DNA of 64,000 bases from AP-15 sp963772295 (GTDB taxonomy: Bacteria > Pseudomonadota > Alphaproteobacteria > ATCC43930 > CGMCC-115725), in contig CAVYWO010000017.1 of the NCBI GenBank assembly GCA_963772295.1, forward strand, positions 558,001 through 622,000, written 5' to 3'. The notes under the pieces are model-generated. The model searched no databases. It worked only from the letters and a program-made list of their open reading frames with translations, and was not told where the DNA came from. The position numbers and the translations under genes are program-made. The first letter of the stretch is position 1. Each line of letters starts with the position of its first letter. This document shows, one piece after another, positions 50,142-57,994 of the stretch.

Positions 50142-50846
50142 ATGCCGCGCGCGCCCCTCGTCGCCGAGATGCTGGGGTGCGACGTGCCGGACGGCGGCGG
50201 CGCTGAACGGCGGCCGGCCGGAGGGATCGGGGGCGCCCGAGGAGACGGCCGCGACTGGCTAAAGGCCGAATGGCTCGCGGCATTGCGCGGTCTCGAGCTC
50301 CAGGATGTCAGGCTGCTAGCCGGACATGGTTTGAACCTGCCGCTCCTCGTCGACCTCGGGCTAGGGGCCTATGCGGCGATGGTCGGGGTGCTGCCGGTGC
50401 GCGTCGAGGGGCGGCGCTGGTGGCCTGATCCCGCCGGTGACCGCGGCTTTTTGACGCCGGTGCGTACCCGGGGCGATGCCTACGACCTCCTCGCCGACGA
50501 AATCGTCATCTCCGGGCCATTGGTCGACCTCGTCCTTTGGCATCCCGCGACCCCGCGCCGATGGGCGACCCGCACCGGCGCCGCCGAGGCGCTCGGCCTT
50601 TGGGATCCCGGCCTTGCCTACGACCGCAAAGAGCCGGTCCACGTTTGGCGAGCGCCATTCGCTTGGCTCAAGGCCTGGATGAGCGGCTTGGTGCCGCTGA
50701 CCCCTAATCGGCACGAACTTTACCGGCTGCTCGCCGACATGCCGGCAATCTGCGCCGAGGACGAAGCGCATAAGCGCCAACTCGATCACGCGCTGCTGTG
50801 GCGTCCCCATCCGCTGCCGGTCGTCGATTGGCCAAAGGCCACATAA
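50142..50846 (+). CDS. Hypothetical protein of the integrated element, 234 aa
   Basis: I recognise the type as a conserved protein of alphaproteobacterial integrative elements but no function. Visible features are WLKAEWLAALRGLELQD, a hydrophobic central part with WWPDPAGDRGFLTPVRTRGD, a WRAPFAWLKAWMSG segment and the end LWRPHPLPVVDWPKAT. It is followed after three bases by the ATPase remnant. A short upstream ORF (49997-50206) overlaps its start in another frame and looks spurious. Confidence 0.6.
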   Translation: MPRAPLVAEMLGCDVPDGGGAERRPAGGIGGARGDGRDWLKAEWLAALRGLELQDVRLLAGHGLNLPLLVDLGLGAYAAMVGVLPVRVEGRRWWPDPAGDRGFLTPVRTRGDAYDLLADEIVISGPLVDLVLWHPATPRRWATRTGAAEALGLWDPGLAYDRKEPVHVWRAPFAWLKAWMSGLVPLTPNRHELYRLLADMPAICAEDEAHKRQLDHALLWRPHPLPVVDWPKAT

Positions 50847-50849
50847 GCC

Positions 50850-51237
50850 ATGCCGCGTTCGCCATTGCCGCCGGAGGCCGAGGAGGAGTGGCTCGAAGAG
50901 CCTGGGTTCATCCAAATTGAGGCCGAGGCGCAGCGCGCCACCACGCAGCTCAAAGCAAACGGCGGTGCCGGCGCCGCATCATTCCCGATCGATGCTGGCG
51001 ACGATGATGAGCCGATCCCGCCGCGGGGATGGCTGCTCGGCAATACCTCGCAAGCTGGGGTTGCGAGGGGTGGAGTTCGGCCGGACCGCGACCGCGGATG
51101 GCCGCCCGCTCGATCCGCGAGAGATCCGCAAGAGCGAGGAGGCGCCGCTCGACGTGATCCGCCGGGCGCTGCGGGCGAGCGCGGCCGAGGGCGATCAGGC
51201 CTTCCTCCGCTGGTATGGTCAGAGGGCAGGCCAATGA
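50850..51237 (+). pseudogene. AAA (RepA-like) ATPase remnant with a large internal deletion
   Basis: The first 65 codons end in DDDEPIPPRGWLLGNT, the typical lead-in to the Walker A of plasmid/phage RepA-like AAA ATPases. The following text should be the ATP-binding domain but instead, after a jump to another frame near 51045, the sequence reads KLGLRGVEFGRTATADGRPL and LRWYGQRAGQ, a plausible C-terminus. The whole ATPase core is missing. The final stop overlaps the next start by four bases, as expected for the intact operon. Confidence 0.6.
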
Positions 51238-51578
51238 AGACACCAGATCGTCCCGTCTCGGACATCGCGCCAGCGGACGGCGCACCAGCGGGCTCCGCAG
51301 ACGATCCTGTCGCCATTGCGCTTGACGAGCTGATCGACGCGCACCAGGCGACGCATGGCGATTTCGCCGACACCGCGGCTATCGCCCAAGCCCTGAAATC
51401 GGTGCTCGACGTGGCGGCGGCCGGGCTTGGCGTGGTCCAGCGCGAGGCGCTCGATCAGATCGCGGTCAAGATCGCCCGCATCTGCGCCGGCGATCCGACC
51501 TGTGCCGAGCATTGGCGCGACCTGGCCGGTTACGCGTGGCTTGCCGCGCGCGATCTTGCCGGGAGTGGCCAGGGGTGA
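51234..51578 (+). CDS. DUF6378-like phage-type protein, 114 aa
   Basis: After a flexible start (MKTPDRPVSDIAPADGAP) the protein has HGDFADTAAIAQALKSVLD, then VQREALDQIAVKIARICAGD, HWRDLAGYAWLAARDL, which is the pattern of small phage proteins with a DUF6378-type domain. The domain call is from memory of the motif. The ATG overlaps the stop of the ATPase remnant. Confidence 0.6.
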   Translation: MKTPDRPVSDIAPADGAPAGSADDPVAIALDELIDAHQATHGDFADTAAIAQALKSVLDVAAAGLGVVQREALDQIAVKIARICAGDPTCAEHWRDLAGYAWLAARDLAGSGQG

Positions 51579-51637
51579 AATGAGAACACCGGCGCGCGGA
51601 CGGGTGACGAGTGCTAGATGGCGTCGGATGAGTGAGA

Positions 51638-52042
51638 TCAGTTCTTTCGATTGCGGGGCGCCGATAACGTCTTTATCGTGGCGGCCCACTCGTCACCGAA
51701 TTCAACTAGTCGCGTATTGGGAACTGCGAGATCCAGGTGAAAATTGCCAAAGCGGGCCACAATCAGGGTCTTGTCCGGGTCGGGACCGACGCCAATCCCC
51801 AGCCCATCCACATTCACCGGAACGACAGAAAGGGGTTGTCCCGATCCGATGGCCTCCGCCGCGGTCACCATGCGGGCTAGGTTAACGAAATAATTGATGA
51901 TTTCGGCCACCTCGGGGATTGGGCAGGACACCGCAAAGCTCTTTCCGTCCGCGCGTCTTAGCCGAAACGAGACGGTGCCGTCGCCATGAGTGCGAGCCGG
52001 GCCGAAGCCCAAAAACCCGGCTGGTTTGCGCTGCGTTGCCAT
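51638..52042 (-). CDS. Hypothetical protein, 134 aa
   Basis: This gene is opposite in direction to its neighbours. The product (MATQRKPAGFLGFGPARTHG...) is rich in beta-type segments (TVSFRLRRADGKSFAV, LIVARFGNFHLDLAVP) and has one helix (AEIINYFVNLARMV). It ends in a basic tail. No family recognised. GGAGGGGTGAG precedes the ATG and makes the start credible. Confidence 0.6.
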   Translation of the reverse strand: MATQRKPAGFLGFGPARTHGDGTVSFRLRRADGKSFAVSCPIPEVAEIINYFVNLARMVTAAEAIGSGQPLSVVPVNVDGLGIGVGPDPDKTLIVARFGNFHLDLAVPNTRLVEFGDEWAATIKTLSAPRNRKN

Positions 52043-52397
52043 CTCACCCCTCCTTGCGGGCGCCTTGCGCTGAAAGGCGCGGCAACCGGGGCAAGGACAC
52101 CCGGCTTTCGGCGGCCAACCTAGCCGCGCCGGGGCGGATTATAGCCAGTGTTTGCGGCGCCCGTCGCCGGGGAGCCGGCCGCCTTCCTCCTCGAGCAGGT
52201 CGACGGTGCTGCGGCTCGTGCCAGGCGGCAAGCCGGCCGAGCCCAAAAGAGCCGAGCCCGAGCCCGCATAGCGCCACGGTGCAGCCCGACGCGACGCGGA
52301 CTTCCACGCCAGGCTGCCCTGGTATCAGCGGCTGGTCTGCCAGTGGGCGGACATGACGGCGCCGCAGGAGCGCCGCGCCGCAGCGCGCGTCAGCCTA
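52043..52397. other. Gap without a clear gene
   Basis: A plus-strand frame at about 52294-52430 reads DADFHARLPWYQRLVCQWAD and then MTAPQERRAAAR, which looks like a piece of a phage-type protein, but no start or full length can be found. The rest is GC-rich sequence without coding pattern. Confidence 0.35.
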
Positions 52398-52718
52398 TCA
52401 GCGTTGCCCTGGAGGCGGGGCGGTCGGGGTGGCCGAACCACCGGCCGCGGCGCCGCCGCTCAACGCGCCGAGCGCCTGGCGGCACCCTGCCGTCTCCCTC
52501 GGCATGTTCTGCTTCAGGCAGTTGAGCGCCGCAGGTCCCTGCGGCACCTGGGCGCAAAAGGTCTGGTAATCGCCGGGACAGGCCTGGCGGATGGCGTCGA
52601 TCTGCGCCTGAGTCGCCTGTTGCGCCTGTTGCGCCGATGCCGGCGACGAGAGCAGCGACAGCGCCGCCCCGAGCAGGCAAAGACAGGCACGGTATCGCAC
52701 GACAAGTCTTTTCATCAT
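52398..52718 (-). CDS. Secreted cysteine-rich-repeat protein, 106 aa
   Basis: A signal peptide is clear: MMKRLVVRYRACLCLLGAAL then a cleavage site near ASA-QQAQQ. The mature part has one cysteine-rich repeat unit (ACPGDYQTFCAQVPQGPAAL, then NCLKQN and AGCRQAL) as in the Cys_rich_FGFR-type domain found in periplasmic proteins of alphaproteobacteria. The C-terminus is Ala/Gly/Pro-rich. It may be original chromosomal cargo rather than element machinery. Confidence 0.75.
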   Translation of the reverse strand: MMKRLVVRYRACLCLLGAALSLLSSPASAQQAQQATQAQIDAIRQACPGDYQTFCAQVPQGPAALNCLKQNMPRETAGCRQALGALSGGAAAGGSATPTAPPPGQR

Positions 52719-52789
52719 TGTTCCCTCGCTACCAACCGAGTTCGCCGCGGGGCTGCGCCGGATCTCGGCGTCGGTTTTGACCCGCCAAG

Positions 52790-53140
52790 TCATGGCAGCC
52801 GCCGCAGCCGCCGGCCCAGCTCGACACCGGAGATCTGGCCGTCCCAATGCTCGACCAGCGCCGCCTCGTTCAGCCGCAGCCAATCGCTGACCGCCTGGAG
52901 ATCGGCCGACGACATCCAGCCGACGATCACGTGCGGCGCCGGGCGCACGGCGACGACGGCGGTGTTGCTGATCGACATCTGATTGCCACTGATCGACATC
53001 TGATTGCCATGCGCTATGACCTTGACTCGGACATCATGCCGCGTATTGCCGCGCGGCCCGGCCCTGACGGTCATCGGCAAACCGCTGTCGCTCGGGTATA
53101 TGTTGACCATGTCGTAGAGCTCGTCGTCGGCTTCGCTCAT
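52790..53140 (-). CDS. Hypothetical protein, 116 aa, with a 7-residue tandem duplication
   Basis: The protein starts MSEADDELYDMVNIYPSDSG and ends ISGVELGRRLRRLP; similar small proteins occur in alphaproteobacterial phage-like regions. The central words GNQMSIS-GNQMSIS are an exact 21-bp tandem duplication in the DNA (about 52968-53012). The start overlaps the end of the next upstream gene by four bases. Confidence 0.6.
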   Translation of the reverse strand: MSEADDELYDMVNIYPSDSGLPMTVRAGPRGNTRHDVRVKVIAHGNQMSISGNQMSISNTAVVAVRPAPHVIVGWMSSADLQAVSDWLRLNEAALVEHWDGQISGVELGRRLRRLP

Positions 53141-53319
53141 TGCGCAGCCTCCGCGGCGAGCTGGTGGCGCTGGACGATATTGGCGACGGTCTGGTGCGAG
53201 ATGGCGAACCCCTGGCCGCGCATGGCGTCGCGGATCTTTACCAGGTGCACCGCCGCTACGGCATCCAATGCCGGTCTCGGTCTTGACGGGGTGGGGATGT
53301 TATTAGGCTGCTCAGCCAT
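53137..53319 (-). CDS. Small protein, 60 aa, possible HTH
   Basis: The ATG at 53319 gives MAEQPNNIPTPSRPRPALDA; residues 30-55 (RDAMRGQGFAISHQTVANIV) read like a helix-turn-helix of the recombinase/transposase-regulator kind. It is coupled to the following 116-residue gene by a four-base overlap. Function unknown. Confidence 0.5.
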   Translation of the reverse strand: MAEQPNNIPTPSRPRPALDAVAAVHLVKIRDAMRGQGFAISHQTVANIVQRHQLAAEAAQ

Positions 53320-53831
53320 GGTCGGGGTGTCCTCTCCGACTGCGGTTAGAGGCCGGCGTGACGTTTCCGGCGTCACGCCGCCCTCGCCGCCTCGCCGCCC
53401 CGGGAGGCGGTGATCAGAGATACTTGCCACAGCCGACCTCGCCATGACAGGCGTTTGACCTCCCGCGACATCAAGCGGCTCCTCCCTCCGGCGGGTGGCA
53501 AGCCATCCGACTGAGGGCGGCAGGAAGACTGATCGCATCCTGATCGGGCTGGCCGAGCGCTTGGAACGTGAGGCGGATGCCGAGCTGGCCCAGGATTGCG
53601 CCGTCACACACACACCAGACGCGAAGGAAGAGACGGCGTCGCCCCTTGACGATCGCGACCGCGCTGCAGCCGGCGCTTGACAGCGGCGCCCGTCGCCGGC
53701 GAGCAGGCGCGGGCGCGGTTCACGGTGGTCGACGGCGGGGTTGCCGATTAGCGCCGCGGCAGCGCGCGCCCGAAGCGCCAGGTTCTTGTCGATGCCCGCC
53801 TCCGTGGAACTTGGGATTCCTGGAATCCTAA
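53320..53831. other. Gap without a clear gene
   Basis: A plus-strand frame at 53495-53680 (RILIGLAERLEREADAELAQ) has some helical character but no ribosome site and no recognisable partner, so it is not called. The remaining sequence shows no coding pattern I can support. Confidence 0.35.
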
Positions 53832-54200
53832 GTCAGTACGGCGCCCCTGAGCCTTAGGCTGCTGCGCCATCATCTCGCCGAGACGGCGTTCGGCTCGCTT
53901 AATAACTTCCCAGGCGTCGGCGGCGAGTTTGCGGAGAACGCCATCCGCAAGGACTTCACGCCGAGCGAGACGGACGCCATCCGGCGAGCGCTAGAGCCGA
54001 TCGAGCGCGAGCGGGCAAGGGAGAGGCGCGGCGGCGACCACCGCGGCAATTCAGGAAAGTTTCCTGAATTGGGGCAAGCCCGCGACAAGATCGACGCCTT
54101 CGCCGGCTACTCGGGCCGCACCGTCGAGAAGATCGCCTTGCCGCGCGGCGGCGTTCGTGCCATCGTGCCAGCGGCGCTGAAAACGCCGAACCGCAAGCGG
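53832..54200 (+). pseudogene. ParB-like partition/nuclease protein remnant
   Basis: A frame opened by a stop at 53829 and lacking an ATG reads NAIRKDFTPSETDAIRRALE, then PIERERARERR, then GQARDKIDAFAGYSGRTVEK, the central HTH-bearing part of ParB/Noc-like proteins of plasmids and integrative elements. The N-terminal ParB domain is absent and the C-terminal part dissolves into unrelated sequence after about 54150. A TTG at 54069 is the only listed start and falls in the middle of the motif. Confidence 0.7.
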
Positions 54201-54370
54201 GAGCCGCCCTCGAAAACTGGCGGAATTGTCATGCCCGGACTCCGGGCCGCTTATGCCGGGAGTGCGAGGAATAAGGCCGGGCGACCGGCTCGAATAACTC
54301 CGCGCGTCTTGCGGCGCGTTTTCAGCTCCCGGCGCCAGCCTGCCCGCTGGCAGTCATGCGGGAGCACGAC

Positions 54371-55417
54371 ATGTCGAAGACCCCTGCCGTCTATGATTTC
54401 GCCGCAATCCGCGACGCCGCGCAGAATGGCGACCCTGCCTTATTCGCTGCGGAAAGCCGCTGTGGCGAGCTTCAGGATCAGATCGCCGCCGTCAGCCGCA
54501 CTCACGAGCCGATGACGATCGAGGTTGAAGAACGCGAAATCGAGCCGCTCGACGATGCTCGCGTCGCCGCCGAGCGCGTCGTTTTTAACACAATGCCGGA
54601 GACCCTGGCGGGCGCCGCGGTCAAGCTGCGGCTGCTCGCTCATCCCGACCGCGGCATCGATGCGACGGAAGAGGAGATCACGGCGCTGCGTCAGGTCCTC
54701 GCGTTCGTCGAGGCGTCCGCGGCAGCCGCTCCCGTTACCGCAAGCGAGCAGCGCACCATGCGAGGCGCCGGCGAGGCGCTGGAAGAACTGATCGCAGAGG
54801 AGCGGGCCGCATGGCGGCGCGAGATTGAGACTGACGAGGCGCAAGCTGCAGCGAACGCCCTGACCGACCGGGTCGTCAACTGGATCCCGGACAACCTCGC
54901 CGACGCGATCCAGTTGCTCGAATTCGACACCGACGGGCTAGAAGAGCCGCAGATCGCCAAGAGCGTCCTCGCCGGGCTGCGGATCATCGCCAGCGCCGCC
55001 GATCCTGTCGCCGCTGAACCGGTCACCGGCGATCGGCGAATCCTCGGGCTCTTCCGCGAGTGGCTGGAGGCTTGGCGCTATTCTGGCTCGATCGCCGCGA
55101 CAGCGACCGATGACCAGATGGGCGAAGCTGTCGCGACGGCGGCGCGGTTCGAAGATGCGATCGCCGAGACGCCCGCCGAGGGCATCGCCGGGCTCGCGGT
55201 CAAAGTGTTCTTCCTTTACCGCGACGGTCATACCACCGTCCCGAAGGGCAAGCGCGACTTCGAGGGGGGCGATCCCTGCGAACTCAACCCGCCGACCGGA
55301 GACACCGACTGCCTGTCGCCGGAAATGTCGGTGTCGGCGATCCGGGACGTCAGCCGGCTTGTCCCGGCGCTGACGCGGTTGTGCGCGCCCGCGCTCGCCG
55401 AGGAGCCGCAGCCATGA
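54371..55417 (+). CDS. Hypothetical protein with repeated helical modules, 348 aa
   Basis: The start at 54371 has GGGAG seven bases before it; an ATG at 54356 is also in frame. Three stretches share a pattern of a helix, a Pro/Gly turn and a hydrophobic helix: NTMPETLAGAAVKLRLLAHP, WIPDNLADAIQLLEFDTDGL and ETPAEGIAGLAVKVFFLYRD, so the protein is probably built of repeated units. No enzymatic motif is visible. Phage-type proteins of similar layout occur in alphaproteobacterial prophages. Coupled to the next gene by a four-base overlap. Confidence 0.65.
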   Translation: MSKTPAVYDFAAIRDAAQNGDPALFAAESRCGELQDQIAAVSRTHEPMTIEVEEREIEPLDDARVAAERVVFNTMPETLAGAAVKLRLLAHPDRGIDATEEEITALRQVLAFVEASAAAAPVTASEQRTMRGAGEALEELIAEERAAWRREIETDEAQAAANALTDRVVNWIPDNLADAIQLLEFDTDGLEEPQIAKSVLAGLRIIASAADPVAAEPVTGDRRILGLFREWLEAWRYSGSIAATATDDQMGEAVATAARFEDAIAETPAEGIAGLAVKVFFLYRDGHTTVPKGKRDFEGGDPCELNPPTGDTDCLSPEMSVSAIRDVSRLVPALTRLCAPALAEEPQP

Positions 55418-55680
55418 CGGACGCGGTGATCGACCGCCCTTTCACGGTCGCGAGCGCCGCCGATCATCCTGCGTGCTCGCAGGCGAACGTGCGCAACTTG
55501 TGTCGATCCGGAAGACTGCGGCACTTCCGCGTCGGCTGCAGCGAACGCGGGCCGATCCGCGTCCCGACCGACGCCATGCGGGAGTTCGAGCGATGCGCGA
55601 GCGCTCCTCCGCCTGCGAGCGAGCTGGCGACCGATCGGAGCGAACGAGCTTGGCAATCCCGGCTCGTGCGGCTGAACTGA
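55414..55680 (+). CDS. HTH/excisionase-like DNA-binding protein, 88 aa
   Basis: PFTVASAADHPACSQANVRN followed by CRSGRLRHFRVG and PIRVPTDAMREFE shows the winged-HTH excisionase pattern (helix-turn-helix, then an F-R-V-G wing and a Pro-x-x-A-x-x-x-F helix). It lies 150 bp from the right attachment site, a normal place for a directionality factor. The ATG overlaps the upstream stop. Confidence 0.7.
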   Translation: MTDAVIDRPFTVASAADHPACSQANVRNLCRSGRLRHFRVGCSERGPIRVPTDAMREFERCASAPPPASELATDRSERAWQSRLVRLN

Positions 55681-55832
55681 TCGCCAGAGGAATACGTCGG
55701 CGCCGTCGCGCGTTCGCATAGTCGCAGGAAAGTTGCGCCTCGCCCCGCTCCGGCGGCGCTTTTTTTGTCGCGGGAAGATTTGATGGAGCGATCGGAGACC
55801 CGTCACTAAGATATTGATATCAAAGAAGCAGC

Positions 55833-55851
55833 GGCGGAGCCGCACTCCGCC
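55833..55851 (+). other. Candidate attR core (19-bp direct repeat)
   Basis: Identical to 47562-47580. Read in the DUF924 frame it encodes AEPHSA directly followed by TGA, as if it were the original 3' end of that gene. Upstream is a short AT-rich piece (TATTGATATCAAAGAAG). Confidence 0.7.
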
Positions 55852-55979
55852 TGACCGGCTTGCTGCGGGCGAGCCTGGAGGAAGCCGTCGCACCGCCTCC
55901 GACCTCGGCCGGCGAGACCCATAAGCCGTTCCCCTCCCTGCCCTTGCGCGGTGGCGCGCGAAGATCCAGTTTCTCGGCC

Positions 55980-56185
55980 ATGAGCGAAGGCCGCGCCGAC
56001 CTGATCCTCGAGCATCTTCGCGCAATTCGCGGCGGTATCGCGGAAATGAAAACCGATCTGGTCGAGATCAAACAGCGGCTCGTTTGCTGATCGAGGCGCA
56101 ATATGCCAATGTTTCGGCGCGCGTCGATCGGATCGCGGGCGACATCGCATTGATCAAACCCCGGCTCGATCTCGTCGAGGCCTGA
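55980..56185 (+). pseudogene. Small coiled-coil protein, frameshifted
   Basis: MSEGRADLILEHLRAIRGGI and MKTDLVEIKQRL form a heptad-rich helix; the frame then stops, while a second frame continues EAQYANVSARVDRIAGDIAL and RLDLVEA to a stop at 56185. The two pieces make one short coiled-coil protein of a type common in rhizobia, so an indel lies near 56083. Confidence 0.65.
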
Positions 56186-56249
56186 GCTCTCATGCTCTCG
56201 AGCGCCCCGACGGCAGCGTAGGGTTGCCGCGAGCAAAAAGCGGCGCGTC

Positions 56250-56415
56250 TCGCAAATCGGCGAGTTCGAGGTGCGGCGCGTCATTGAATACGAGGTGCCG
56301 TTCATCGCATCCGAGACGTTCTTTCCAGATTTCTTGCGGGCCAATGCGGATGTAAGCGCCCCCGGGTGATCGAGCCGGCGAGCGGCCAACTCGTCTGGAG
56401 GCGTATTGAGCACCA
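56250..56415 (+). pseudogene. N-terminal remnant of an MBL-fold metallohydrolase
   Basis: IGEFEVRRVIEYEVPFIASE followed by TFFPDF and LRANADVSAP, and after a frame change VIEPASGQLVW, is the start of the bacterial MBL-fold hydrolases that open with this sequence before the HxHxDH core. The catalytic part is missing. Confidence 0.6.
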
Positions 56416-57171
56416 AAAGACGAAACGCGACCGTTGCCGGCGGCACGCAGCGAAGCCAGGGACGTGCAAGCATGTTTTCAGATACTTGGCACGGCCGCTG
56501 TCGTCACTGTGAGCAAAGCAAACACGGGGGCGAAAATTCTGGTGATCACCGTGATCACGGCGAAACCGTTCCCCCTGCGTCTGAACCATCCCACATTTCC
56601 AATAAATCCGGCCAGTGCTGTGCCGAGCACACCCGGCCGGAAACGCGACCGAGACCAGGTGCGACTTCATATGGCACTGGCGACAGGTTAACGATTAACC
56701 GGCGGATCTTGCGTTCCTGGAGTGCGGCGGACGCTTCAACGCGTTTCTGCCTACCTACCTGTCTCGAAATTCGGGGGAACGGAGGTTTGAACCCCCTCCG
56801 GGAGCGAATTTTTCCATTTGTGACCCACCTCACACATCTCGACTGGGCCCTGGAAACATTCCTCTGGCAGAAAGGCGGGAAAGGCGGGAAAGGCCAGTTC
56901 AAGGAGGATGCCGTGAAGGAGGTGATCGCTACAGTCTGGATCTGGGTCTACCTCTTCCTGGGATCAAATTTTCCGGCCATGGCCGGGGGTCGGACTGCGG
57001 TAACCACAGGCCCGGGAGATTGGCCGGCTCAATCCAGATCCATGTCCCTCGTTTGAGTTACGGCAGGCACACGACCGGGATTATGTGACTTTCGGACAAG
57101 CCAACAGCGCACAGAGAATTCGCCGCATCTCGGTCTTTCGGATGGGCGAGCGCGATCCCCGAGGACGGCAA
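56416..57171. other. Gap without a clear gene (756 bp)
   Basis: Long frames here lack a coding pattern. A short tandem repeat (GGCGGGAAA repeated at about 56874-56900) lies near the middle; such runs (Gly-Lys-rich or Phe-Pro-rich on the other strand) often occur in mobile-element primase regions, so this may be another relic. The last 90 bases before 57172 should hold the promoter of the next gene cluster. Confidence 0.4.
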
Positions 57172-57954
57172 ATGACAGAGCAGCACGGATCAGGTTCGGT
57201 CGAGGAGCCGCGTCGCGGAGCGGCGCAGCCAAGATTTGACAAACAGTCGACTGACCCGAACGGCAGCGACGCATCTGAAGATGTCGGCCAGCCGGAAGCG
57301 CGGGAGCCAGCCGCCCCCTTCAAGGAAGCGCCGCGCGTCTTGGACGCCATCGCCAGCGCGCTGATGGCGCCTGACCCGCAACGCTTTTTACTGGGTCTGG
57401 CAAACGCGCTCGGTCAATCTGGACGCTCCTCCGCCGACGGCGAGAGCAGCTTCGGAACCATCCTGCGCCACCTTGGTGAAGCCCTCGACGAGGAGCTCGA
57501 GGAAAAGCCGGCCTTCCAGGATCTCCTCGACGCACTCGAGCGCAGGCATTTTGGCGCCGGCGCGCTGCACGAAGCCGTGCCGATCGTCGCTGCCTTTCTG
57601 GCGCGGATCGTATCGGGGCCGATTAAGCGATCGGCCTCGGGAACGATGCCCGCCGGGATCGCCGATCTGGTTCAGGCCGCGGCGCAGGTCGCACGCGAGG
57701 GGCTCGAGCGGGGCGGCGCGCGCAGCTGGCGCGAATTGCCGGAGATCGCGGAGACGATCGCGCACCGGGCGGCGCAGCGGGATTTATCCATCGGCAAAAT
57801 AGCCGAGGTACTTCCGCGGCTCTCGGCCCGATTGGGGCCCGGGCCGCGCGAAAGCTCCACCACCGAATCGGGTCACTTCCGGTCACGGGCGACAAGTGAA
57901 TCGCGTCGGATGGTCCTGAGCGGACCGGTGGAAATTGTGATCCTCGAGCGCTGA
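57172..57954 (+). CDS. Cluster protein 1: hypothetical, 260 aa, with C-terminal GPVE tag
   Basis: The frame is open from 57085, but the ATG at 57172 has GAGGA six bases before it. A disordered acidic-polar start (MTEQHGSGSVEEPRRGAAQP) is followed by a helical region with several LxxL-rich segments (VLDAIASALMAPDPQRFLLG, TILRHLGEALDEELEEKPAF, VPIVAAFLARIVSGPIKR). The last residues RRMVLSGPVEIVILER resemble the end of the next protein (GPVEVTIRSI). There is no signal peptide or strong membrane segment. Not recognised; by position it is the first gene of the unknown cluster. Confidence 0.75.
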   Translation: MTEQHGSGSVEEPRRGAAQPRFDKQSTDPNGSDASEDVGQPEAREPAAPFKEAPRVLDAIASALMAPDPQRFLLGLANALGQSGRSSADGESSFGTILRHLGEALDEELEEKPAFQDLLDALERRHFGAGALHEAVPIVAAFLARIVSGPIKRSASGTMPAGIADLVQAAAQVAREGLERGGARSWRELPEIAETIAHRAAQRDLSIGKIAEVLPRLSARLGPGPRESSTTESGHFRSRATSESRRMVLSGPVEIVILER

Positions 57955-57994
57955 GCCGGCGCGGGGAGTGCATGCATCAACATAGGAGAGAACG

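Larger units (their letters stand above)
47581..55832 (+). mobile_element. Decayed integrative element, about 8.25 kb
   Basis: Bounded by the 19-bp repeats, with a tyrosine integrase gene just inside the left end, then HTH/excisionase-like genes, phage- or plasmid-type hypothetical genes, and remnants of an ATPase and a ParB-like gene. Two regions (51.6-53.3 kb) run on the opposite strand. Integrase, ATPase and ParB genes are all broken, so the element is probably immobile. A 10-bp word GCCATCGGGC occurs near 47592, 47667 and 49711 and could be integrase arm-type sites. Confidence 0.65.

Noticed and set aside
49997..50206. Short ORF of 69 codons overlapping the 234-residue gene
   Set aside because: Although its ATG overlaps the upstream stop, the product is Arg-rich without structure and its 3' third is a shadow of the next gene.
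56406..57056. Open frame of 216 codons before the unknown cluster
   Set aside because: No start signal, mixed composition and no recognisable segment; it crosses the MBL-fold remnant and a simple repeat.
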